From Ascochyta rabiei (taxonomy: Eukaryota > Ascomycota > Dothideomycetes > Pleosporales > Didymellaceae), in contig NC_082416.1 in assembly GCF_004011695.2 (NCBI RefSeq), positions 496,001 to 560,000 on the forward strand: a stretch of 64,000 bases of DNA. The letters run 5' to 3'. The translations under genes and the position numbers were made by a program. The stretch's first letter is position 1; the number at the start of each line of letters is the position of its first letter. The notes below the pieces were generated by a model. That model had not been told where the DNA came from and ran no database searches. It saw only the letters and a list, made by a program, of their open reading frames with translations. Below, piece after piece: positions 1 through 12,633 of this stretch.

Positions 1-639
1 GTTAAGTATATAAGTAAATTCTACTTACTTAGGTAATTAAATTCCTTTTAAGCTTAACTTATTATTAAGACATTTAATTTTGCTTAGAAATTTTTCTTTT
101 AAATTAAAGTTCTGCAGATAGGATTTAATAAATTCTTTTAGTAGAAGAAATTTAGCTGTAAATCCTTTAAGAGAGTATAGATTTACTAGTATAATCTAGT
201 AATCTATAGTAGTAGTACAATTTTAAATTTATATACTAGAGCCTTTTTACAACTAAGTATAATATATACTTTTACCTTTCTGTCTATAGTAGTTAGAATA
301 ATAATAGACTTATTATTATTGTTATAGATAGCATTATAGAGATCCTTAGTAGTAAGGATAGCTATTATTTAGTTGCTCTAGAATTCGTAATTAGCTTAGC
401 TAGAGAGCTTTTTAAATTTAAGAGAATCTAACATTTTTAATTATAAATTTATGCTGTTTTAACTTAAAGAGTTGTTAATTAAGAAACAATTAGTTTAATT
501 AAGAAATAATTAGTTTATATGTTGTTTAGGTAATAGTGCTCTAGGCTTATAACCTATAAAAATTAGAAGTAATAGTTATAGAAGTAATTGTTAAATAGAT
601 TAATTTTATAACTATAGAGAGAGAGCTATATTTATCCTT

Positions 640-800
640 TATAGTTTTAGATAGGCCTAGATCTAGTTTTTAGATAGGCCTATATCTAGTTTTAGGTAGA
701 CCTAGATCTAATTTTAGATAGGCCTAGATCTAGTTTTAGATAGGCCTAGAACTAGTTTTTTAGATAGGACTAGATCTAGTTTCGGATAGGGCTAGATTCG
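640..800. repeat. Short tandem repeat, AGATAGGCCTAGATCTAG type
   Basis: About six imperfect units of roughly 22-25 bp built on TTTTAGATAGGCCTAGATCTAG, differing mainly by transitions. The same motif in reverse orientation is at about 3115-3215 in the other arm, so the array is part of the duplicated LTR-like sequence. Confidence 0.65.
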
Positions 801-996
801 GTTTTAGATTACCTCTTAGTAAAACACTTTGTGTTTTAGATTTACTTTTAGTACTCTTATACCTTAAGTATTATAATCTTATAGTTTTTATTTATACTTT
901 GTCTTACTAGGTTTATTCTAGTATTAGAGAAGAAACCTTAAAAATACGCGTTCTAGCACAATTGTAAGCAAAATATTAAAAAGTTAGTTTCGAATA

Positions 997-1097
997 ATTT
1001 ATTACACTAGCGCTGCTAGTAGTATAGGCTTACTAATCTTAGACATTATATATTAGCTAGTAATATATCTAGTCTAAGATGCGCTAGTGTAATAAAT
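997..1097. mobile_element. 101-bp inverted-repeat element (MITE-like), copy 1
   Basis: The ends are exact 17-bp inverted repeats, ATTTATTACACTAGCGC at 997-1013 and its complement at 1081-1097. A second copy of identical length lies at 2830-2930. There is no coding capacity. It could be a small MITE inserted in the LTR before the LTR was duplicated, or a hairpin native to the LTR; no clear target duplication is visible. Confidence 0.6.
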
Positions 1098-1437
1098 AAT
1101 AGGTTACTCCTAACTATAAGGTTGTTATTACAAAATTTGTGTATTTCTTCTATTCCTTAACTTCTATTCTCTTTAGAGACTTAGTTAGGACTAGTAGAGC
1201 TTAGGTTATATTTTAATCTAGTTTATTATATGTGTTATACCTATTACTAGGCTTATAAGTTTTTCTAGACTTCTATAGCTTCTATTATAGCTTTAACTAT
1301 ATCTACTTAGAAATAGTTTATATTATAATCTCCTTATTTATAGTTTATTTAAGAAGTATTCTCTTAGTTTTTATATTTATAGTTATATTACTTACTTTTT
1401 AAATTATTTTATATTAAATATATATCTAAAAGCTATA

Positions 1438-2480
1438 CTAAGTAAACTAGATTTTAAGCCTATATTTATAGAATAAGGTATCTTTATAAATAAGAAGATA
1501 GATATCTATCTAATAATCTTTATAGATAATGTTCTTATAATAGAAAATAATATTAAACTTATTAAAGAATTTAAAATAAACCTGGTATGGCTACTAGAAC
1601 TAGGTAATCTAGGAGAAGCAAAATATTTTCTAGGGATAGAGATAATAAGAGATAGAGTAAGAAGATCTATTTACTTAAAACAAACTAAGTATATTTAGAA
1701 TATACTAGTAAAATTTAAAAAGATAGATTTAAATTCTGTTAGTACACTAGTAGAAGCTAGTGTTAGGTTATAAAAGAATAAAGAATAAGTAACTCTAGAA
1801 GATATAAAACTATACTAGTAATATATAGGTAGTTTAATATACTTAATTACCTATACTAGACTAGACTTAGTATTTCGTATTTATAGCTGTGTAAGACATA
1901 TGTCTAACTCTACTAAAGAACAGTTTATAGTAGTTAATAGGATTCTTAAATACCTAAATTATATAAGAGAAAATAGATTTTTTTTTAAATTATAATTAGT
2001 ACCCTTATTACTTAGATATACAGATGCTGATTACAGTAGTAATTTAACTACTAGAAAAATTACACCTAGATATATATTTATGTTTAATAACACCTCTATT
2101 AGCTAGTCTACTAAACTATAAAAATTAACTACTCTAAGTAGCTGTAAAGTAGAGTACATAGCTCTAAAAGAAGCTATTAAAGAATATACCTATTTAATAA
2201 GTATCTATAAACAACTAGATATTAATAAACTTCTAGATCTAAAAGAAGAGGAATTCTATCTATTTAGTAATAATCAACCTGCTATTATAATAGCAAATAA
2301 CCTAGAATATTACTCTAAAACTAAGTATATAGATATACAATATTACTTTATAAGAGAAAATATTCTAGAAGAGATAATAGACCTAAACTATATACGAACT
2401 AAAGAATAACTGGTAGATATATATATAAAAGCACTAAATATACCTACCTTTACTATCTTATCTATAAGCTAAATATTATA
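1438..2480 (+). mobile_element. Degenerate Ty1/Copia reverse transcriptase-RNase H fragment
   Basis: Read in one plus-strand frame with many TAG/TAA stops, this encodes the 3' half of a Copia polyprotein. It enters in the middle of reverse transcriptase, with a FIDNVLII stretch where the family has YVDDLLI. Then come a GEAKYFLGIEI segment, a Copia-type TDADYSSN RNase H segment, a VEYIALKEAIKE motif and a KYIDIQYYFIREN end. Gag, protease, integrase and the front of RT are missing; the left inverted arm begins where they should be. It is a dead relic. Confidence 0.85.
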
Positions 2481-2499
2481 AAATAGTTATATTACTTAA

Positions 2500-3285
2500 G
2501 AGGGTATATTTAATATAAAATAATTTAAAAAGTAAGTAATATAACTACAAATATAAAAAACTAAGAGAACACTTCTTAAATAAACGATAACAAAGAAATT
2601 ATAACATAAACTATTTCTAACTAGATATAGTTAAAGCTATAATATAAGCTGTAGAAGTCTAGTAATACTTATAAGCCTAGTAATAGGTATAACACACCTA
2701 ATAAACTAAATAAAAATATTACCTAAGCTCTACTAGTCCTAAATAAGTCTCTAAAGAGAATAGTATTTAAGGAATTAAAGAAATACACAAATTTTGTAAC
2801 ACAAACCTTAGAGTTAGGAGTAATCTATTATTTATTACACTAGCGCATCTTAGACTAGATACATTACTAGCTAATACATAATATCTAAGATTAGTAATCC
2901 TATACTACTAGCAGCGCTAGTGTAATAAATTATTCTAAACTAACTTTTTAACACCTTGCTTGCAATTGTGCTAAAACGCGTTTTTTAAGGTTTCTTCTCT
3001 AATACTAGAATAAACCTAGTAAGACTAAATAAAAATAAAAACTATGAGATTATAATACGCTAAGTATAAGAGTGCTAAAAATAAATCTAAGACACTAAGT
3101 CTTTTACTAAGGGGTAATCTAAAACCAGATCTAGCTCTATCTAAAACCGGATCTAGATCTATATAAAACCAGATCTAAGCCTATCTAAAAACTAGATCTA
3201 GGCCTATCCGAAACTATAAAGGATAAATACTGCTCTCTCTCTGTAGGTATAAAATTAATTAATTTAACTATTACTTCTAATTTTC
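2500..3285 (+). repeat. Right inverted arm, probable 3' LTR of the Copia relic
   Basis: This begins just after the end of the Copia RNase H reading and is the approximate reverse complement of 558-1436. It contains copy 2 of the 101-bp inverted-repeat element and the mirrored AGATCTAG repeats. Position relative to the pol remnant fits a 3' LTR. The exact LTR ends are blurred by mutation. Confidence 0.65.
2830..2930. mobile_element. 101-bp inverted-repeat element (MITE-like), copy 2
   Basis: Same 17-bp terminal inverted repeats as copy 1 (2830-2846 and 2914-2930) and the same 101-bp length. It lies at the mirrored position in the right arm, so it was copied with the arm rather than inserted separately. 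Confidence 0.6.
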
Positions 3286-4006
3286 ACAGTTAATAAGTAC
3301 CTTTATGCATTTTATTAGACTAACTCTAGTTACTTATTAATAAGTATAATACCTCCTTAGTATATAGCTAGTAGGAACATAAACCTTATAGTTTGTGTTT
3401 AACCTTATTAATTAAGTTTGTCTTTAGAATCTTAACCTGCTCTTAAACTAGATAGTCTACTCTGTACTATTTATTACACCGTATCTTTACAAGCTTTACT
3501 TAGTTAATAACCCCTACTAATCTACTAGTACTTATCCCTAAGAACTAATAGAATTAGTACTTACGGTCTTTAACTAAAGTATAACTTTAACACCTCTATA
3601 TAGTAAGGTTACCTATAAAAGTTATATATTATAGACTAGCGTAAACTAGAACCTAGAAACTATTAGTATTAGGTAAGAACAGGGAAAGATTATACTTACT
3701 AAGTAATACTTTTTATTTTAAAGTGTGTAATAAGCACATTTAGACAATAATACCTTAAAGAAGCTGTAATTAACCTTTCTTCCTCTTATAAAGGCGTAAA
3801 CTAAATAAATATAGATAACCCTATAGGCCTCTATAAGAGCTCTAGACAGAACTAGTATTAGTATAGTAAACAAGTAATAAAACCTATAGTTATTTAGTAA
3901 GAATATAAGGCAGCGTAGTAGGTATGCTTATAGTAAGAAATAGTATCTATTAGAGTAAGAAAAAGTATAGGAATTATCTGTTTATATACACACGTAACTT
4001 ACCTAT

Positions 4007-4161
<155 letters not shown>

Positions 4162-4891
4162 GCGTTCTAAATAACTGTTAGATAGTAGAATAAATGTGTA
4201 ATAAGGTAACTTAATAATATTAATAATTGTTGTATGTTGCTGTTCCCCTTTATTTTGTAAGATTTAGGTTCTTTACTAGTGTGCTAAGCCTATTAGTCCC
4301 TACTTAATTGTACAGATCTAACCTTACTAGAGCTTATTCTATCTAACAATAACAAAGGAACCATCTTGTTTTTACCTTAAAATTAGGTACTAATATTACA
4401 GGTAAGAAAGAATATATCTTTACCTTAGATAAGAATAATATTATAGAATTAAAATAACACTAAATAGGTATAATTCTACTAGAGGACTTTTATATAGATT
4501 TTTATATATATTAGAATAATCTACCTATATAAGAGGGGGTTTAGTATAACATACTAGTTACCTAAAGCCTTATCTAATTCCTCTCTAACTTATTACTAAC
4601 TTAGTGCTGTTATAGCTATGTCTACCCTATACCCTAGGCTAGTACTCTAATTCTTTCTAACTCTTATAAGGTATAAAAGGCATAAGTTTAATAGGTATAG
4701 AGAGCTAGTTTTTAAGTATTCTTTTATATAAGACCTATAGAAATAGAACAATTCTCTATATAAACTATCCTAGTGCTCCTATACACCTTATAGCAGATAC
4801 CTACATCTTTTAGAGACTTCTATTATTCTGCGTTATTATACTAAAATATAGAAAGGAAATAGAACGTAAAATAGACCAAGTTAGATGTAAG

Positions 4892-5317
4892 TAACGTACC
4901 CTACAGGCAAGCTAATTAACAGGCAAGCTAATTACTTAAAAACTTACTAAAAAACACAAAAGTTACACCCCTGTATCTTAACAACTACCTTATAGAATTG
5001 TCTAAAAATTAAAACACTCTACTGCATTTATATAAATACTCTATTTCTAAACTTCTAGATTGTAGTCTCTTATATTAAGAAAGTTATTAAGAGAAAACAT
5101 AAAATGTCCGTGCGTTTCTAAGTATCTTATGCTACAGCGTAGCTATAGTTCTATAAGTCTAGAAAAGGAGTATGTATATACATGCAGCAGAGTTTTTTAA
5201 TTTTTAGACAATTCTATAAGGTAGTTGTTAAGATACAGGGGTGTGATTTTTGTGTTTTTTAGTAAGTTTTTAAGTAATCAGCTCGCCTGTTAATCAACTT
5301 ACCCGTAGGGTACGTTA
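4892..5317. mobile_element. 426-bp TIR element, non-autonomous, TA-flanked
   Basis: Two long terminal inverted repeats of roughly 165 bp each, about 4892-5060 and 5150-5317. Left end TAACGTACCCTACAGGCAAG; right end the complement of TAACGTACCCTACGGGTAAG. Mismatches between arms are mostly transitions. The TA at both outer edges fits the target duplication of Tc1/mariner-class elements. The central part of about 90 bp has no coding capacity, so it would depend on a transposase elsewhere. The superfamily is inferred only from the TA ends and structure. Confidence 0.7.
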
Positions 5318-5319
5318 GA

Positions 5320-6137
5320 GGTTTAACATTTTTAGGAGACTAGTACTTTACAATAATTATCTAGATATAGTTCTATACTTCTAGAAGACGTTTATAAATA
5401 TACCTGCTCCTATATTTATAGAACAGCATTATAATTACTTAAGGTTAAGACTTACATACAGCCCTTAGCGGCTAGCTCCTTACAGTGCGCTAAGGTAACT
5501 AGTTCTATGGCCTAGTCCGTTACATTCGCTCTAGACAATCTAAGAGGTTAAGCACTATTCTTACTATTAATTCCACCTATTGCCATTCCTTCACTATCTA
5601 TCCTGGTGTAAAGCAAATACTATTGCCTATAGCTAGACCCTTACAGTAGTCCCCTATTGCGGCTTGCCGCCTCTGGCTGCCCTAGCTATTACTACCCGCT
5701 AAGGCCTTAACATTAAGTTTCTAGCAAGATTCGAATAGTACATCTTCTTATAAGTAATTCAATACTACTACCACTATTGGTTTTAATGATGATAGCCATT
5801 GTGAGTGGCTCTATAGCCTCATCTATTTCTGAGCGTTGAGGTGGTTTTCGGTCGTTGCGCGACTCCGGTCGTTGCACGCACGGACACGGTAGGGCATACC
5901 GACGCGCATAATCGTCGTTGGCCCCATTAAATCAAGATAACCGAAAGAAGAACATTTCGAATAGTACCTAGCATACAGATGGTTCCTATGCAGCAGCAAT
6001 GCATCCTCACTGATCCCGGCCCCTTACAATTCCTTCTGTCCCTGGGGGCGGGCGCCTCTACCCGGCCAACGAGTAGCTGTTGTCAACCCTGGCGGTACCC
6101 AAACACCATGCAACGCCAACCACTTAATCTAACCCTC
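5320..6137. other. Transition zone from AT-rich to gene-bearing DNA
   Basis: Composition rises from AT-rich to balanced. The sequence around TTCGAATAGTAC occurs twice, near 5731 and 5954, suggesting a small repeat at the boundary. The ORF at 5979-6278 largely overlaps the end of the next gene in antisense and is not credible. No gene is seen. Confidence 0.5.
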
Positions 6138-6890
6138 TCAGGATTCACGGCGCCGGGCACCTGGGAAGCGGTCGTCCGCATCTGGAGCTCGGGGCCCCAC
6201 CATCCAATCCTCCATTGCCAACCATTGACTCCAGGTCTTTTCGGCACCCTCGATTTCCGCGAGCTGAACGTCTTGTAGCGGCTTCATAAACGGAACTGTT
6301 TCGTGCGGGGACATGTCATACTGGCACTTGACTTTGGCCCATCCCACGCTTTTGGCTGCGAAGAGATAATTTCGCCTTTCGCACTCGTGAACTGGGCCCA
6401 CTCCCTTTTTCCAGTCATCGCCGAAGAATCCATGCATGACGGCGGCCTGGTCCATCCCTGTGATGACGAGGCGCCGTATGAAGGGGATCAGCGACACCCA
6501 CGCCGGTGTCGGCTGCCCTTTTGAGTTGAGAATAGGTCCTTGTCGAGGCCAAGGCTGTGTGTATGCTGCTGGGCCAGATGGATGTGGCAGGGGGCCTGAC
6601 GAGCTCAGGAGGGGGTGGGGCGTCCATTGGAACGGTAGACATATGTTGATCAGAGCAGCGACGACCTGAACCGTGTTGTCGTGTTGGGCGTGGTCAAGAA
6701 AATAGCGCTGGCAGCTCTGGTAGGCAGGGTGCCAGTCAAAAATGTCGAATTGCGGTGCAGCCGACTGGTTTTGTCCTGAGGGAGAGCCTGTGGAGGAGGG
6801 ATTGCTTGCACCGCCGGCAAAGTTTGATGCTCGTGGGATGGTTGGATATCCAGCAGGAAAATTGGTCGTGAATCCAGGAAGGCTTCCCAT
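6138..6890 (-). CDS. Hypothetical protein, 250 aa, single exon
   Basis: An intact ATG-to-stop frame without introns. The first 45 residues are rich in Gly, Pro, Ser and Asn and look disordered. The remainder, about residues 48-230, looks folded, with regular hydrophobic spacing and many aromatics (FDIFDWHPAYQSCQRYFLDH; HGFFGDDWKKGVGPVHECER; WSQWLAMEDWMVGP). The spacing of W, Y and C residues suggests a conserved domain, but I do not recognise the family. It is the first gene after the AT-rich block, about 200 bp inside normal DNA, where fast-evolving genes are often found. No signal peptide or membrane segment is visible. A function should not be assigned. Confidence 0.6.
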   Translation of the reverse strand: MGSLPGFTTNFPAGYPTIPRASNFAGGASNPSSTGSPSGQNQSAAPQFDIFDWHPAYQSCQRYFLDHAQHDNTVQVVAALINICLPFQWTPHPLLSSSGPLPHPSGPAAYTQPWPRQGPILNSKGQPTPAWVSLIPFIRRLVITGMDQAAVMHGFFGDDWKKGVGPVHECERRNYLFAAKSVGWAKVKCQYDMSPHETVPFMKPLQDVQLAEIEGAEKTWSQWLAMEDWMVGPRAPDADDRFPGARRRES

Positions 6891-8649
6891 GGCGAAAGCG
6901 AGAAAGCGAGAACGCGACTACTGCAGGAACGAACGTTGTTAGCAAAGCGTGGCGGGCGGGCGGGCGAGAACGCCAGATTTAAGTGAACGCTGTGCTCGCA
7001 GCGTACCTAGCTTACTTTACTGCAACGGCCGCCAAACAAAAGCTCGACTCGGAAAGTTGGATCGTCAGGCAGTTTGCTCGTGATTTGGGCAGGAACTGAG
7101 GTTTCCAGGGTCTCAGGGTCCACTTGCAACGAACGGGCAGACAGTCAATGACGACAGCGAGTAGTCGGCGCTCGGATGCAGTGTTGCTATTCGGCGCTGG
7201 GGAGATGAGAGATGCTAGCGAGCGTTATAGGGGATTTATACCTCGGACGCTGTGTTGCGAGTGGGAGAGCTGAGGCTAATGGAGATGCAGGACGTGGCCC
7301 GGCCGCTGCCGCTCCCAGCTCTCAAGCCTCCCGTCGGTTTTTATTGAAGCCTCAGTTGACGCATTTTGGAATCATCCTGGAGGAGATCGAGTCGAGCCAC
7401 GCTTTGGCTCCGTTAAGCCTGCCTGGCCGGACCGGGCCAATAAGTCGTCGCGCTCCTTCGGCGAACGGAGATACCGCGAAGTGTGGCTTTGCAGATGCGG
7501 TTCACACACGACTCGTGTCGTGTCTTGCGTCCTGGGCGGCCTTGGGCCTGCCGTGCAGAAGGGCTCTAGCACGGGCCTGCCAAAGCGCTGTACTGTAGCT
7601 GCGACCAATGCAACCATGAATGATCGCCGTTCACACCACGCACTACGCAGTACGCAACGCCATCCGTTGGTGCACATTGCAGTGCATCTCAGCTGCTCGC
7701 TGCCCTCCCTGCTGCCCTCCTGCTTGCCCTCCCTGCTGCCCTCCTGCTTGCCCTCCTTGCTGCCCTCCTGCTTGCCCTCCCTGCTCCACGCATCCATAGA
7801 CTGGTACATGGTCGACTGCAGCACGCACCCTAGACAGGCAGGAGGCGCCGGACCATCCAGGCGCATCAGGCCCAGAATTGGCGCGGCAAGGCGAGTCCGC
7901 TCACCATCACCAACTTCCAACTTGGCCATCGAGGAGCCAGAACTGACAGGCGCCTCAAAACGCCCCTACACCTGCAAGGGTGTATCAAAGCGTTTGCCCC
8001 GTCGCACGACCCACTGCAGCGGAGGCGGCAGCGACAGTTGTCCCATTGTAGAAGATCCAGGCACGAAACCGTGTACCACTGCTGCACAGCTGCCTCTACC
8101 CGGTGCACGGTAGCATGTACAGCCGAATGCAGATTGTGTCGTCGGCGATCAAACACGACCGCGAGGCTGCACATGTCGCACACAGCCCAGCCATGCCATT
8201 GCCTCCTCCCTCTGTTGCGGGTCCCTTTAGCGCAACGAGCAGCTCGGCGAATCAGCGCAATCGTGCGCAGAAGAAGCAATCCGCTTCCTGGGACGAGCGC
8301 ACCCCTCCCAGCACTAGTCATCGGACGCTCAGCCTCATGTCGTTCGTTGCTTTTATGCATGAACGCGTCGTTGTTTTATCCAGCTGGACAAGGTACGCAG
8401 AGGTAGCACTGCCATAAGCATGCATGTGGTAGCTTGTCGGGTGCTTGCACCGGACTGGCACACCCTCCATACAAGGCAGGCGCGTCAGGGAGGATGCGTG
8501 CGGGCAAGCGAGATGATGTAACAATTCAGTTCGCCGACGTTGGTGCCGAGCATGTCCATGCAGCACGTCACTTGTCAACATCGTGCCTGCTTCTGCTGCT
8601 GCATCGCACATCATCTACAAAACACGACTCAACACGAAGACATCCCAAC
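6891..8649. other. Intergenic region without a supported gene
   Basis: Several overlapping frames occur on both strands, but none has intron signals, a recognisable domain or consistent composition. The region holds the minisatellite at 7697-7787. It probably contains the upstream region of the orphan gene at 6138-6890 and of the aldo/keto reductase. Confidence 0.5.
7697..7787. repeat. Pyrimidine-rich minisatellite
   Basis: About four tandem units of roughly 22 bp built from CTGCCCTCCTGCTTGCCCTC. The antisense reading gives a Gly/Gln/Ala repeat and the sense reading a Leu/Pro/Ser repeat; neither looks like a protein. Confidence 0.85.
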
Positions 8650-10177
8650 ATGGCAAAGAACACATTCTCATTGGCTTCGCGCACAAAGGTCTGTCGCGAG
8701 TGCCGACCTACGCTCAAGCGCCTCCATCGATTAACCATCCGTAGCTCGCCAATGGGCTCTCTATGCCCACAATACATCTCGGTGTTTACCTGACTTCGGG
8801 AAAAGAAACCTACCAGGCGGTTCGATGGGCGCTAGAGGTATACTTCCTTCTGTTCCCGGTTAATGTCCCTGTGCTAAACATGCTGATGCCAGTAGTCTGG
8901 CTATCGCGGGTAAGCTCTTCGTATTCACCCCTGCCTTGTATCACCATTGACGACTATGCAACAGTGTCGACTCTGCGCAGATGTATCATAACGAGAAGGA
9001 GTCTGGAAAAGCCGTTGTAGACTTTCTGTCCAGTGAGGACAATGTCGACTCTCTCAAGCGTGAGGACATCCACTTCACTTCCAAGTTGGCATCCAACTCG
9101 TCGTATGACACAGCTCGAAAAGCTATCAAGAAGTCGGTCAAGGAGTGTGGACTTGGCTACATCGACTTGTTTCTTCTGCATTCGCCATACGGCGGCAAGA
9201 ACGCACGACTGGACAGTTGGAGAGCCGTCGAGGACGCTATCGATGCCGGCGAGGTCAGGATTGGAGGCGTGTCTAATTATGGTGTCAAGCATGTAAGTAT
9301 CCTTCCTATTCTCTCCGTCCGAATGCGTCGTCCAAGATGCCTTGCGCCGGAAAGCGAGGATTCCAATGTTGTTGTGTAGCCACACGACAGTCTCTTGTCC
9401 ATGGTCACGACTGTGGCTGGTCTCATGCGTTCTTTCGCAGGCGTTCGGAGCAGACAATGATTGGCTGAAGACCACTGCCACCGGTTTGCTGTACTGACGA
9501 CACTGCAGCTGCAAGAGCTTCTCGATTCGAAACCACGGATTGCACCAGCGGTCAACCAAATCGAGGTGCACCCATTCAATACACGGACAGACATCACATC
9601 CTTCTGCCAACAAAACAACATTGTTGTTGAGGCTTATGCGCCTCTTGTCCGAGCTTTGAAGATGAAGCATCCTAAGATTGCATCCCTCTCAAAGAAGTAC
9701 TCATGCTCTCCTGGTATGCAAACCTGCTCCCGTCCCGTATCAAGTCCCTGCTGACACAACCACAGTAAGTGTCTTGCAGCCCTCAGGTCGACCGTTTATT
9801 CAAGAAGCCCCTGGATGTTCTTTGGAATTTTGACTTCCCGCCATTCAAGCAATGTGCTGACGGTTCGCTCGTTGTAGGGACAACTGCTAGTGCGTTGGAG
9901 TTTGCAGCATGGCTATGTGCCGTTGCCTAAGAGCGTGAAGAAGGAGCGCATCGTCGAGAATGCAGAGGTCGGAGGGTTCGAGATTGAGGAGGGCGACATG
10001 AAGACGATGGATGGTCTAGATGAGTATCTGGTCACCGGTAAGTCCCTCTTGACAGCTGTCAGATGCGCATCTTCCATGGTAGAGCGAGCGATTTCGGCGA
10101 CACCATCTCCTCAACATCCTTCACTTGAGCTAACATGGTTTCCGCTTCCAGATTGGGACCCCACGGACTGCCCGTGA
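8650..10177 (+). CDS. Aldo/keto reductase, seven exons, one phase anomaly
   Basis: NAD(P)H-dependent carbonyl reductase of the AKR superfamily, about 295 aa; the substrate cannot be told. Exons: 8650-8688, 8745-8837, 8896-8909 (14 nt), 8965-9292, 9509-9713 or 9736, 9878-10037, 10152-10177. Visible family features are the N-terminal strand [15 protein letters not shown], the catalytic Asp and Tyr in [10 protein letters not shown], the Lys in FTSKLA, the His in [10 protein letters not shown], then VNQIEVHPF and VPLPKSV near the cofactor site. The donor at 9714 matches where the family sequence breaks (SCSP|QLLVRW), but it is phase 1 while the next exon at 9878 must start in phase 0. The frame is restored only by a later donor at 9737 that adds eight unusual residues. 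So either that donor is used, or there is a 1-bp indel or assembly error. Confidence 0.8.
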
Positions 10178-10620
10178 TGTGGAGGACGGAGACATGCATG
10201 CGTGGGGGTACTCGCAGGACTGTACAGCATTCTAGACGAGACCACAATGCATCAGGGCTCCATCGGGAAAGAAGTTTCTACCTGCGTGCATGTTGACTGC
10301 GCAATACCCACGGCGATGCCGTTGCATGAGGTGCTACTGTCGCGTGCTACCCTGACAGCAGCACAAGCCACTTTTCCGCGGTTCTTCGACAGTCGACCTT
10401 GGCACGTGAATGTACCCCACCAAAGTCCGGATTGAGTCAAGTGCCCCACGAAATTTGAACCTCACGTAAGAGCCCGACACCGCGCCGTGTGCGCCCGAAC
10501 CCGGCAAATGCTCTGGTGCGTCTAGCTCATGGATGACGACCAAGAATTACATCGCGCTGCTAGCACACTGTGGCCGGAGCCCTCGCGGTATCTCGACGCG
10601 TCCGCCCCCGCGATGCTCCT

Positions 10621-10960
10621 GATTGGCTGCGCATCTCTTATCTCTATCACAGTACACCATGGAAACGAGTAGCAGCACACAGCATGGCGGCGAGAGAAGC
10701 CACTCACCACTGGGAACGCTTCTCCGCGTGCGATATGTCGGCCACTGACGTTTTCAATGCGAGTCTTTGTTTTGGATCGTCGCGGCAAGCTCACCCCGCC
10801 GCTTCCCTGAGCTGCAGGTAGAGCCTAGGCTGAGCGTATATATACAGCTGTCTGCTCGCACTTGGACCTGCCATTCCCTTGACAACCATCTTGCTCCGAT
10901 TAACTTCACGAGCTTAGCTTCCTCCTCACGAATCACCGCCACATCATCCTCCCATACACA
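10621..10960 (+). promoter_or_regulatory. gdhA upstream region: CCAAT, GATA and TATA motifs
   Basis: ATTGG (reverse CCAAT) at about 10622-10626, CTTATCT (reverse AGATAAG, a HGATAR site) at 10637-10643 followed at once by a second GATA core in reverse, and TATATATA at 10837-10844, some 117 bp before the ATG. In Aspergillus, gdhA is known to respond to the GATA factor AreA and to the CCAAT-binding complex, so these are good candidate sites. Binding has not been shown here. Confidence 0.45.

Positions 10961-12633
<1,673 letters not shown>

Larger units (their letters stand above)
558..1436 (-). repeat. Left inverted arm (LTR-like) of Copia relic
   Basis: This stretch is the approximate reverse complement of 2500-3285. 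Shared landmarks in opposite order are a purine-rich GAGAGAGAG tract, a run of AGATAGGCCTAGATCTAG units, a small inverted-repeat element, and an inner end reading ATTACTTACTTTTTAAATT. The right arm lies where a 3' LTR of the Copia fragment would be, so the left arm is probably a second LTR copy in opposite orientation. Edges are approximate because both arms have diverged. Confidence 0.7.

Noticed and set aside
7372..8360. Long frames on both strands near 7.4-8.4 kb
   Set aside because: Two are driven by the 22-bp minisatellite; the others overlap each other in antisense without domain or splice support.
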